DNA from: JAWLHU01 sp049324875
GTDB taxonomy: Bacteria > Bacillota > Sulfobacillia > Symbiobacteriales > Symbiobacteriaceae
Direction of reading: 5' to 3'
NCBI GenBank assembly: GCA_049324875.1
Contig: JBMONC010000084.1
Span: 124,001-188,000 of the forward strand
DNA: 64,000 bases
The notes under the pieces are model-generated. The model did not search any database. It was not told the DNA's origin and saw only the letters and a program-made list of their open reading frames with translations. Both the position numbers and the translations under genes were made by a program. Positions 9,158-16,081 of the stretch are shown here, piece after piece; within the stretch, counting starts at the first letter, position 1; each line of letters starts with the position of its first letter.

Positions 9158-9649
9158 TTACAGGCCCTTCTTGTCGAGTACGTCCAGGAAGCTGCTCTTG
9201 GAGTCGGTGGGCATCATCCGGCCTGTCAGGAAGTATCCCCGCTTGGCAATCTCCCGGTAGACGGCGGCATCCTGCTTCGTCACGGCACAGGTGCGGGTCA
9301 CCATGACGAACTCCGTCCCCGGAATCGGCGCCTGGTTGCCCACGTTGATCTCCTCGGGCTTCAGGCCGCCATCCAGCAGGGCGATGGCGTCCGCCGGAAA
9401 CTTGGCAATAATGAAGATCCGCTCCCGCTCCGCCTCCGGCGAGGCGCAGTAGGCCAGGGTATCGGCCACCGAAAGGACCGAGCACTTCACCCCACGGGCC
9501 GCCGCCGGGAGCATCACCTTCTGAATCGGATCGACGGCGACCTTATCATTGCAGACGATCATGTGATCGGCGTTGAGGCTGCTGGCCCAGGTGACCGTCA
9601 CCTGGCCGTGAATCAACCGGTTGTCAATCCGCATGTGCACAACTGGCAT
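9158..9649 (-). CDS. PTS mannose/N-acetylgalactosamine-family component IIB
   Basis: Cytoplasmic phosphotransfer subunit, 163 residues, of the mannose-type PTS. The phosphorylated histidine is His14 in DNRLIHGQV. The fold continues with the expected VAVDPIQKVMLPAAA segment. It takes phosphate from IIA (9665-10060) and gives it to the sugar crossing IIC/IID. The gene lies 15 bases after the IIA stop and 9 bases before the ceramidase-like gene, as a separate ORF rather than an IIAB fusion. Confidence 0.93.
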   Translation of the reverse strand: MPVVHMRIDNRLIHGQVTVTWASSLNADHMIVCNDKVAVDPIQKVMLPAAARGVKCSVLSVADTLAYCASPEAERERIFIIAKFPADAIALLDGGLKPEEINVGNQAPIPGTEFVMVTRTCAVTKQDAAVYREIAKRGYFLTGRMMPTDSKSSFLDVLDKKGL

Positions 9650-9664
9650 GTCAGCTCTCCTCTC

Positions 9665-10060
9665 TCATTCTCCGAGCATCTCCGCAAGCCGCACCACGCC
9701 CGCTGCCCCCGCCTCCTTGGCGAGGGAGGCGAGGCCGGGCAGGTCCAGCCCCCCCCGTGAGCCCAGCACCTCCAGCAGCATGGGCAGGCTGGCCCCGCAG
9801 ACCACATCCACCGACGGCCCCAGCACATAGGCGGTGGTGTTGGCGGGGCTTCCGCCGAACAGGTCGGCCAGCACCAGCACTCCCTGGCCCTGGTCGACCC
9901 GGCGGACCGCATCCTCCAGGTCGCGCCGGTACTTTTCCATCTCCTGGGCCGGCTCCAGCCCCAGGACCGCCAGCGCCTCCTGGGGACCCATGATCATCTC
10001 CGCCGCCTCTCTCAGCCCCTCCGCCAGGGGCCCGTGGCTGACCAACAGAATCCCGACCAA
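9665..10060 (-). CDS. PTS mannose/N-acetylgalactosamine-family component IIA
   Basis: EIIA of the mannose family; accepts phosphate from HPr on His9 in GILLVSHGPLAEG. The protein is about 131 residues with start TTG 10060, chosen because GGGGGTG lies 8 bases upstream and the result begins MVGILLVSHG as in homologues. An in-frame ATG at 10081 would put the ribosome-binding site inside the gene. DLFGGSPANT, near residue 70, is the conserved second loop. Genes order IIC-IID-IIA-IIB is contiguous, but 72 bases separate IIA from IID. Confidence 0.9.
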   Translation of the reverse strand: MVGILLVSHGPLAEGLREAAEMIMGPQEALAVLGLEPAQEMEKYRRDLEDAVRRVDQGQGVLVLADLFGGSPANTTAYVLGPSVDVVCGASLPMLLEVLGSRGGLDLPGLASLAKEAGAAGVVRLAEMLGE

Positions 10061-10132
10061 CAGTGAAGCACCCCCATACAACGGGTCGAAAGGCGGGAGC
10101 CGGAGCCCCCGCCCTCCTCCCGTCGGTCCATC

Positions 10133-10990
10133 TTACATGATCTTGGCGTAGCTGAGGATGAAGGAGAGGATCGTCAGCCAGAGCAGCGCCATCATCGGGG
10201 ACTGCTTGCGGCTCTTGATCAGCCAGTAAGCGAAGCCCACCACCAGCAGCGGCACCATGTACGGCAGCAGCTGGTCCAGAATCGGCTGCAGCTCCACCAC
10301 CTTCTCGGTGGCCTTGCCATCAACCGTGACGGTCTGGGAGAACTTCACCTTGGTGGTCAGCCGGGACATGATGCTGGGGATGAACCCGCCCACCACGATC
10401 AGGCCCATGACGGTGGCGGCCTCGGTGATCTTCTGCAGCGCGCCGCCGGTCACATGGCTGATCAGGCCGACGCCCTGCCGGTAGCCCCACCAGAACTGCG
10501 GGAACTTCTGCCAGAAGTAGAAGAGGCCGAGGAGCACCTCGAGGAAGGGGCCGACCACGCTGCCACCCAGGGCGATGGAGGTGGAGATCACGGCCACGAT
10601 CGGCCGGATCAGGATCGCCATCAGGGTGTCGCCGATGCCGGCCATCGGGCCCATCAGCGCCACCTTCAGGCTGTCGCCCACCTCACCCTGGTCCTTCTCC
10701 TCCATGGCGGCGGAGGCGCCGAAGATCAGCGGGGAGCCGACGGCGGGGTTGGTGTTGTAGAAGACCAGGTGACGCTGCATGTTGGCGATCAGCTCTTCCT
10801 TGGTCTTCGACCGGCGCTGCAGGATCGGCAGCATCGACCAGAGGTAGCCGAGGGCCTGCATCCGCTCGTAGTTCCAGGACCACTGCAGGGTGGCGTTGTG
10901 CCGGAACGCCGCCTTGGCCAGATCAGCCTTCGTAACTGGACCGTATTCCGGCAGGACCTTTTCCTCTGCTGCCATTGTCGGGTTAGCCAC
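10133..10990 (-). CDS. PTS mannose/N-acetylgalactosamine-family component IID
   Basis: Membrane subunit of the sugar channel, 285 residues. The family signature SLKVALMGPMAGIGDTLM is in the middle, with the hydrophobic C-terminal tail (LLVVGFAYWLI, then LLWLTILSFILSYAKIM). Start is GTG 10990, with GGAGG 9 bases upstream; it overlaps the IIC stop by 8 bases, so translation is coupled. Pairs with IIC to form the translocator; specificity for GlcNAc, GalNAc, glucosamine or mannose cannot be read from the sequence. Confidence 0.93.
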   Translation of the reverse strand: MANPTMAAEEKVLPEYGPVTKADLAKAAFRHNATLQWSWNYERMQALGYLWSMLPILQRRSKTKEELIANMQRHLVFYNTNPAVGSPLIFGASAAMEEKDQGEVGDSLKVALMGPMAGIGDTLMAILIRPIVAVISTSIALGGSVVGPFLEVLLGLFYFWQKFPQFWWGYRQGVGLISHVTGGALQKITEAATVMGLIVVGGFIPSIMSRLTTKVKFSQTVTVDGKATEKVVELQPILDQLLPYMVPLLVVGFAYWLIKSRKQSPMMALLWLTILSFILSYAKIM

Positions 10991-11732
10991 GAGCAGCCGC
11001 CTCCTTCACGCTGATGTAGAGGACGCCGATCGCCGCGGCGGTCAGAGCGATGCCGACCATCGGCATCTTCAGGTAGGCGAACAGGACGTAGCCGATGATG
11101 GCAAACGGCCAGTACTTCTTGACCGGCATCATGGAGAGCAGCAGGGCGAAGCCGAGGGCCGGCAGCATCGAGCCGGTCAGGCGCATCGCCTGCATGAAGT
11201 GATCGGGCATCCACTTGATGAAGGCCTGCACGGGCTCTGCGCCCAGCCAGATGGCCAGGAAGACCGGTAGCGCCCGGGAGAGGCCCCAGGGGATCTGGCC
11301 CAGGAGGTGCCAGTAGGTGACCGCCTTCACATCGCCGCGGGCGACCGCCTTGTCGGCGCCGTGGATGAACAGGGTGGTGGTCGCGCGGCCCAGCACGTCC
11401 ATCTGGGTCATCAGCAGGGCGGCTGGAACGGCGACCGCCAGTCCGCCTTCCAATCCGACCCCCGGCAGTGCGCCGAAGGCCGTGCCCAAGATCGCACCGG
11501 TCATGAAATCAGGTATTGTCGCTCCGCCATACGTCCACATGCCGAGAGACATCAGCGTCAGGGTTGAACCAATGGTCAGGCCCATCTGGACATCGCCCAC
11601 AATAAACCCGGTGATGGTACCCACGATCAGCGCCTCTTGCCACAGCAGGGTGGCGCCCAGGTTCGCAATCATGCAGATCCAGGTTACGAGGGCTAGTACA
11701 AGTGCGATCCCAATCCCGTACGACAAAGTCAT
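10983..11732 (-). CDS. PTS mannose/N-acetylgalactosamine-family component IIC
   Basis: Polytopic membrane permease of the mannose-type PTS, 249 residues, with repeated hydrophobic helices and the family segment GLTIGSTLTLMSLGMWTYGG after GFIVGDVQ. It is the first enzyme gene after the operator region at 11990 and overlaps the IID start by 8 bases. HPr and enzyme I are not in this window. Transport is coupled to 6-phosphorylation of the sugar, which NagA then deacetylates. Confidence 0.93.
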   Translation of the reverse strand: MTLSYGIGIALVLALVTWICMIANLGATLLWQEALIVGTITGFIVGDVQMGLTIGSTLTLMSLGMWTYGGATIPDFMTGAILGTAFGALPGVGLEGGLAVAVPAALLMTQMDVLGRATTTLFIHGADKAVARGDVKAVTYWHLLGQIPWGLSRALPVFLAIWLGAEPVQAFIKWMPDHFMQAMRLTGSMLPALGFALLLSMMPVKKYWPFAIIGYVLFAYLKMPMVGIALTAAAIGVLYISVKEAAARG

Positions 11733-12069
11733 CCTCCTCTTCTTGTGCCAGGTCGGATCGTCGTGGACGGATCAGGCGGGAGCGGGCTCTGCCCTCCTTT
11801 CCGACAATACCTCGACCCTTCCCGCGACCGGGCTGCCCCCAATCAGCCCCCGGTCTCCGATCGGTGCAGGTCGGACTCCAGGCCGGCCCCGGCCGCTGGC
11901 GCGCCCGGGACGGCTCGATGGACCAGTAGGAGTGGATGGGCCGAAACCGGAACGGACGGGCCGCCGGACGGAGACCGGTCGGCACGATATGGTCTAGACC
12001 AGTTCGGGTACGAGCGGGGAGGGCTTGTCCGACCAGACCCCCTGCCCAGGGGCTGGGGCGGGAACGCCG
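11733..12069. other. GntR-PTS intergenic region
   Basis: These 337 bases separate the regulator from the PTS genes and contain the operator at 11990. The rest is GC-rich without a convincing gene. Its G/C-rich inverted segments around 12040-12065 could form a hairpin ahead of the operator. The PTS promoter should lie near the operator, but no clear -35/-10 pair can be named. Confidence 0.45.
11990..12001. promoter_or_regulatory. DasR/NagR-type operator
   Basis: Perfect 12-bp palindrome TGGTCTAGACCA. It equals the core of the dre consensus bound by DasR/NagR (GntR/HutC family) regulators of N-acetylglucosamine use. It is 258 bases upstream of IIC and just downstream of the gntR gene, so repression of the PTS operon by the adjacent regulator is the natural reading. 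Confidence 0.82.
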
Positions 12070-12855
12070 TCAGCGGGATGGTGCGTGACCTGCCGCCGCC
12101 GGCCGGATGGTCGAGCCAATGGCCAACCCATCGCGGACCATGAAGCGGACCTCGTACCCGTCGGGCCGGAGGTAAAGGAGCGTGTGCTCCAGCGGCCTCG
12201 CCTCTTGATCGTAGCTGAGGCGCTCCAGCACCAGGGCCGGATCGCCGGCTGCCAGTCCCAACAGGCCTGCCCGGCGGGCGTCCAGCCGCTGCACCCGGAT
12301 CGAGAGGGCGGCCTGTCCAACTGAGCAGCCCATCACCCTGGTGACCAGCGTGTAGATCGGGGTGGACTCCATCCGTTCCCGTGTCACCTGGGTCGTCAGC
12401 GCCTCTGGCAGCGAGACGCAGACGAGGGCCAGCGGCACCTTCTCCACCAGGTGGAGCCGTTTGATCTGGATGCATCGCTCCTTCTCCCCCAGTTGCAAGA
12501 GCTTCCGCATGGGGGCGGAAGGCACCTGAAGGCGATAGCCCAGCAGGCGCGTCTGCGGGGTCAACCCCTGGGCGATGAGGCCGTCAAAAAAGCCCTGCAG
12601 TTGCCTGGAATCCTGTCGGACGGTGGGGCCGGTGACAAAAGTCCCCTTTCCTTGCCTACGTACGATCAGATTCCGCTCCAGCAACACCTGCAAGGCCAGT
12701 CGAATGGTGACGCGACTTACCTGAAAGCGCTCCATGAGTTCACTTTCCGACGGGAGTCGGGAAAGGGGCGGATACTGCCCGCTGTGTATGGCCGACGCCA
12801 TCTCCTCGGCGATCTGGACATACATGGCGATGTGGCTGCTCCGGATGACGGTCAC
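12070..12855 (-). CDS. GntR/HutC-family regulator (NagR/DasR-like)
   Basis: A 261-residue repressor. The N-terminal winged helix contains LPSESELMERFQVSRVTIRLAL and the wing RRQGKGTFV; the C-terminal UTRA effector domain runs from about residue 80 to the end. Members of this branch sense phosphorylated amino sugars. Start GTG 12855 is preferred: an AAGGGG ribosome-binding site precedes it by 10 bases, while a TTG 42 bases upstream would lie within the promoter -10 box. It heads the amino-sugar operon and the operator at 11990 matches the known target of its closest relatives. Confidence 0.9.
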   Translation of the reverse strand: MTVIRSSHIAMYVQIAEEMASAIHSGQYPPLSRLPSESELMERFQVSRVTIRLALQVLLERNLIVRRQGKGTFVTGPTVRQDSRQLQGFFDGLIAQGLTPQTRLLGYRLQVPSAPMRKLLQLGEKERCIQIKRLHLVEKVPLALVCVSLPEALTTQVTRERMESTPIYTLVTRVMGCSVGQAALSIRVQRLDARRAGLLGLAAGDPALVLERLSYDQEARPLEHTLLYLRPDGYEVRFMVRDGLAIGSTIRPAAAGHAPSR

Positions 12856-12893
12856 GCCCCCACCGCCCCTTCGGAAAGTCCCCTCTACGTAAG

Positions 12894-12922
12894 ACAATAT
12901 AGTACGACCTTCCGCTCGTCAA
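12894..12922 (-). promoter_or_regulatory. Probable promoter of gntR
   Basis: On the minus strand TTGACG (12922-12917), 17-base spacer, TATTGT (12899-12894). The predicted transcript starts near 12887, about 32 bases before the GTG start. Confidence 0.6.
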
Positions 12923-12923
12923 T

Positions 12924-12974
12924 ATTTTCACGCAAACCGAACAAAAATGTTAGGTATGTCGTAAGCGTGAAAAT
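12924..12974. repeat. Inverted repeat upstream of gntR
   Basis: Perfect 10-bp arms ATTTTCACGC (12924-12933) and GCGTGAAAAT (12965-12974), 31 bases apart, in AT-rich DNA directly behind the gntR promoter. It may be a regulator site or part of the neighbouring repeat element. Confidence 0.55.
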
Positions 12975-12980
12975 GCCGCC

Positions 12981-13127
12981 ACGGATTACACGGATTACAC
13001 GGATAATATACATAAATTATAAACATGTAGGTGGTTCCCTTTTCCCTTAGTGGTGCTGCGGGCACCACCACCATTTCCGTCATGTATTATCCGTGTAATC
13101 CGTTTAAGTCCGTGTAATCCGTGTAAA
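12981..13127. repeat. Large imperfect palindrome built from ACGGATTAC-type units
   Basis: Left arm 12981-13013 holds tandem CACGGATTA units ending in ATAATATACAT; right arm 13082-13127 carries the reverse complement (ATGTATTATCCGTGTAATCC, then a second, diverged unit). The centre has a smaller hairpin, GTGGTGC/GCACCAC (13050-13068). This looks like a dispersed intergenic repeat: it is much more AT-rich than its surroundings, codes for nothing and has no transposase. Confidence 0.7.
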
Positions 13128-13134
13128 TGAGAGG

Positions 13135-13158
13135 GCCGCCCTCCTTGCGAAGGGCGGC
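13135..13158 (-). terminator. Terminator of the desaturase gene
   Basis: Stem GCCGCCCT/AGGGCGGC with an 8-base loop, directly after the stop of the minus-strand desaturase. The tail is only moderately T-rich. Confidence 0.55.
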
Positions 13159-13164
13159 TTCTGG

Positions 13165-14262
13165 TTACCGGCGAGATGGGGCGGCCTCGCGGGGCGGGGG
13201 CACGAAGTGGGAGACCTCTGCCAGGGGCACCTTTCGCCCCTGCAGGTCCAGCTCATTCCCCAGGGTGCCGTAAGCGACCCCGCGGACCGGGTCGACCAGG
13301 TCGACATGGTCCTTGTAGATGCGCGGCGTCCGCCAGAGGGCGGCCAGGGCCGCCGAGAACGCCATCTCCTGGTACTGCCGTGGGAAGAGCCGCTTCAGCT
13401 CCGCCTTGACCAGCGGGGCATACTTGGGGCTCATGCCCGGGAAGACGTGGTGCTCCACGTGGTGCGAGAAGTTGAAGTGCAGCACGTCCATCCAGCGGGG
13501 CACCGTCACCGAGAGCGAATTGGCCAGCGGGTCGTTCACGTCGGTGAGCGGTGAGAGCTGGTGGTTGGTCGAGATGTAGGAGATGACCAGGAAGTTGGCC
13601 AGCATCAGCGGGAGCAGGTAGGCAAAGAGCCACTTGCCCGGGCCGAGGAGCAGCAGCAGCACAAACCACATGGCGAAGGGCCAGAGCATCTGCGCCAGCA
13701 CCACCGGCCGCTCCTGGGGCCTGAACTCCCGGTAGTACCGCCTGAGCATCAGCAGGCAGAAGACCGAGAAGAAGAGCAGGAACGAGGCGAAGGTGATCGT
13801 CGCCCGCACATTCGGGTGGACCCGGTAGAGCCACTGCAGGAGCGGGCGCTGGTAGAACCGCTCCAGCGTCCCCATGGCGTCCGGGTCGGTATCCTCCTCT
13901 TGGGTGTGGGCGTGGTGCTCCATGTTGTGCCACTTCCGCCAGAGCTTCGGCCCCAGGCTGAACTGGGCGAAGGCGACGGAGCCCAGGAAGTCCCGCAGCC
14001 AGGCGTTCTTGATCACGGTGCCGTGCAGGATCTCATGCCCCAGGAAGCCCAGACCGGCGAAGGACTGGCCGATGATCAGCGAGAGCCCCAGGTTGATCAG
14101 CGGGTGGAGGTCATACAGGCCGATGGTGATGATCGACCCCACCGCCAGCCCGAGGTAGACCAGTCCGCCCCAGAGGCGGGCAGGCACCGGCTTGAAGGCC
14201 TGCGGCGGGAGAAGCGGGGCGATCTGTTGCGCGTACCACCCCATGGTCCGCAACTCTGTCAT
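13165..14262 (-). CDS. Fatty acid desaturase, membrane di-iron type
   Basis: Integral membrane di-iron enzyme that introduces a double bond into an acyl chain. The three histidine boxes are all present: HEILH (residues 76-80), HNMEHH (112-117) and HHVEHH near residue 269. Hydrophobic helices flank the boxes (GLVYLGLAVGSIITIGLY at the N-terminus; FASFLLFFSVFCLLM; FVLLLLLGPGKWLFAYLLPLMLANFLVISY). 365 residues. ATG 14262 has an AGGAAAGGGGA ribosome-binding site. It stands alone with its own terminator; likely role is adjusting membrane fluidity. The electron donor is not encoded nearby. Confidence 0.92.
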   Translation of the reverse strand: MTELRTMGWYAQQIAPLLPPQAFKPVPARLWGGLVYLGLAVGSIITIGLYDLHPLINLGLSLIIGQSFAGLGFLGHEILHGTVIKNAWLRDFLGSVAFAQFSLGPKLWRKWHNMEHHAHTQEEDTDPDAMGTLERFYQRPLLQWLYRVHPNVRATITFASFLLFFSVFCLLMLRRYYREFRPQERPVVLAQMLWPFAMWFVLLLLLGPGKWLFAYLLPLMLANFLVISYISTNHQLSPLTDVNDPLANSLSVTVPRWMDVLHFNFSHHVEHHVFPGMSPKYAPLVKAELKRLFPRQYQEMAFSAALAALWRTPRIYKDHVDLVDPVRGVAYGTLGNELDLQGRKVPLAEVSHFVPPPREAAPSRR

Positions 14263-14310
14263 GAACGGGTCCCCTTTCCTTTGTTCTTGTTGTACCCCTC
14301 CCCCTTCAGC

Positions 14311-15210
14311 CTAGCGAACCCCCACAGGCTCCAGGGAGAGAAGGGGCAGCGCCCCCGGATAGTAGGCCACGCCCAGGGCGTCCGGCCCGATGTGAGCCCC
14401 CAGGCTCGGATTGGCGTGAAGCTGCTGGAACCAGACCACCTTGAGCCGGCCCTCCAGCACCGCCTTCAGGCGGGCGACCTCTTCGGGGACATCGCCCTGC
14501 ATGATCATCACGCTGACGTCCTTCCCCTCGCCCACGTCGGCGATGATCTTCTCCGCGATCTCGTCGATCGCCCGGCGGAAGGAGCGGGCCTTACCGGCGG
14601 GGATATAGGTGCCGTTACTCTTGTCGACGGTGACGATCGGCCGGATGCCCAGGAGGCTCCCCACCGCCCCGGCCACCCGCCCGATCCGGCCGCCCTTGCG
14701 GAGATAGTCGAGCTTGTCGATGGTGAAGTAGAGATGGGAGTCCTGGTAGAGCTTCTCCAGAGCCGCCTTGATCTCGGGCACGGGCACCCCGCGGCGGGCC
14801 TGGTCCAGGGCGACCATCACCTGCATGGACATCTCGCCGGAGAGGGTCCTGGTATCGACCAGGGTGATATCCAGGTGGGGAAGCATCTCCCGGGCGGTGC
14901 GGGCCGAGTTGAAGGAGCCGGAGAGCCCCGAGGAGACGTGGATCGACAGGATCGGCAGACCCGCCTCCGCCGCCCTCTCATAGGCGGCCTTGTACTCGCC
15001 CGCCGAGGGCTGCGAGGTGGTGGGGAACTCGCCTCGCTCCCGGAGGCGCCGGTAGAACTGCTCGGCGGTGATATCCACGCCGGAGCGGAAGGTCTCGTTG
15101 CCGAAGTGCACCATGAGCGGGACGATGTGCACTCCGGGCTCCGCAGCCAGTCCAGCGGGCAGGTCGACGCCGCCGTCGATGACCAGTGTGCAGGATGGGC
15201 GCTGTTCCAT
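14311..15210 (-). CDS. DegV family fatty-acid-binding protein
   Basis: A 299-residue DegV protein. It begins TLVIDGGVDLPAGLA, where most DegV proteins have a TDS motif, so the first lipid-contact residues differ; the second loop HVSSGLSGSFNSA is intact, as is KLDYLRKGGRIGR and LLGIRPIV. DegV proteins (FakB-like) bind a fatty acid for phosphorylation by FakA and use in phospholipid synthesis. The neighbouring desaturase is compatible with lipid work. A second, more canonical DegV gene is at 41835. Confidence 0.9.
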   Translation of the reverse strand: MEQRPSCTLVIDGGVDLPAGLAAEPGVHIVPLMVHFGNETFRSGVDITAEQFYRRLRERGEFPTTSQPSAGEYKAAYERAAEAGLPILSIHVSSGLSGSFNSARTAREMLPHLDITLVDTRTLSGEMSMQVMVALDQARRGVPVPEIKAALEKLYQDSHLYFTIDKLDYLRKGGRIGRVAGAVGSLLGIRPIVTVDKSNGTYIPAGKARSFRRAIDEIAEKIIADVGEGKDVSVMIMQGDVPEEVARLKAVLEGRLKVVWFQQLHANPSLGAHIGPDALGVAYYPGALPLLSLEPVGVR

Positions 15211-15331
15211 GGTAGGGAGGCCTCCTCATTCATGCGGGCGCATCACAAAGGGGCACGGGCACCCGCAGTCTACATCCAGCGTACCAAGATCGGCATAGAC
15301 CCTCATCTTCCCGCAGTTCCAAACGCTGGGT

Positions 15332-15362
15332 ACAAAAAGAGGCCGTCGCGCAGGACGGCCTC
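15332..15362 (-). terminator. Intrinsic terminator of the two-component operon
   Basis: On the minus strand a perfect 9-bp stem GAGGCCGTC/GACGGCCTC with a 6-base loop is followed by TTTTTG. It follows the response-regulator stop by 37 bases. Confidence 0.88.
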
Positions 15363-15398
15363 TCTGTCTGGAGGTATAGACCGATCGGACAGCTTCCG

Positions 15399-16064
15399 CT
15401 ATACCAGGTTCAACTCCTGGGCCAGGAGCACTGCCTGCACCCGGTCTCGGGCGCCCAGCTTGCCGAAGATGGCCCGCACGTGATGCTTCACGGTGCCCAG
15501 CCCGATGTAGAGCCTCTCCGCAATGTCCTGGTTGGTGGCGCCGGAGGCCATCAGCCGCAGGACCTCCATCTCCCGGTCGGTCAGCGGCTCCGCCAGCGGC
15601 TGCGCCTTGGGCCGGCTGCCGGCCATGCCCGAGAGCCGGCTGAACTCCTTCAGCACCCGGCTGGTGATCTGCGGCTGCAGCAGCGCCTCGCCCCGGGCCA
15701 CGGTCCGGATCGCCTGGGAGAGCTCCTCGTACTCCGCATCCTTCAGCAGGTAGCCCCGGGCCCCGGCGGCCAGCCCTTCAAAGATGTACTCGTCATCGTC
15801 GAAGGTGGTCAGGATGATGATCCCGGCCCGCACGCCCCGCTTCACCATCTCCCGGGTGGCGGAGACGCCGTCCATCACCGGCATGCGCACGTCCATCAGC
15901 ACCACGTCGGGGTCGAGATCGGCCACCAGCCTCAGCGCCTGCTCCCCGTTCTCCGCCTCGCCCACCACCTCCATGTCGGGGTTGCGGTTGAGGAGACCGG
16001 CCAGGCCCCGCCGCAGCAAGGACTGATCATCGACCATCAGGATGCGGATCTTGCGGTCGCTCAC
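15399..16064 (-). CDS. NarL/LuxR-family response regulator
   Basis: DNA-binding response regulator of 221 residues. The receiver domain has the acidic pair MVDD (Asp12, Asp13), the phosphoacceptor Asp58 in VVLMDVRMP, Thr of ILTTFDDD and the Lys of LLKDA. The LuxR-type helix-turn-helix is LTDREMEVLRLMASGATNQDIAERLYI with GTVKHHV. Start GTG 16064 is chosen because GGGAGG precedes it by about 9 bases; the longer frame upstream is antisense-like sequence within the kinase gene. It is co-transcribed with the kinase (17-base gap) and likely phosphorylated by it. Confidence 0.93.
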   Translation of the reverse strand: MSDRKIRILMVDDQSLLRRGLAGLLNRNPDMEVVGEAENGEQALRLVADLDPDVVLMDVRMPVMDGVSATREMVKRGVRAGIIILTTFDDDEYIFEGLAAGARGYLLKDAEYEELSQAIRTVARGEALLQPQITSRVLKEFSRLSGMAGSRPKAQPLAEPLTDREMEVLRLMASGATNQDIAERLYIGLGTVKHHVRAIFGKLGARDRVQAVLLAQELNLV

Positions 16065-16081
16065 AGGTGGTGAACCTCCCG

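Noticed and set aside
12856..12897. TTG 12897 as gntR start
   Set aside because: It lies on the promoter -10 box; GTG 12855 has a suitable ribosome-binding site.
12981..13127. Repeats considered as a CRISPR array
   Set aside because: Units are in opposite orientation and not separated by equal unique spacers.
15372..15383. AGGTATAGACCG as a second DasR/NagR site
   Set aside because: Two mismatches to TGGTCTAGACCA at the ends and middle, next to an RR terminator, not in a sugar gene promoter.
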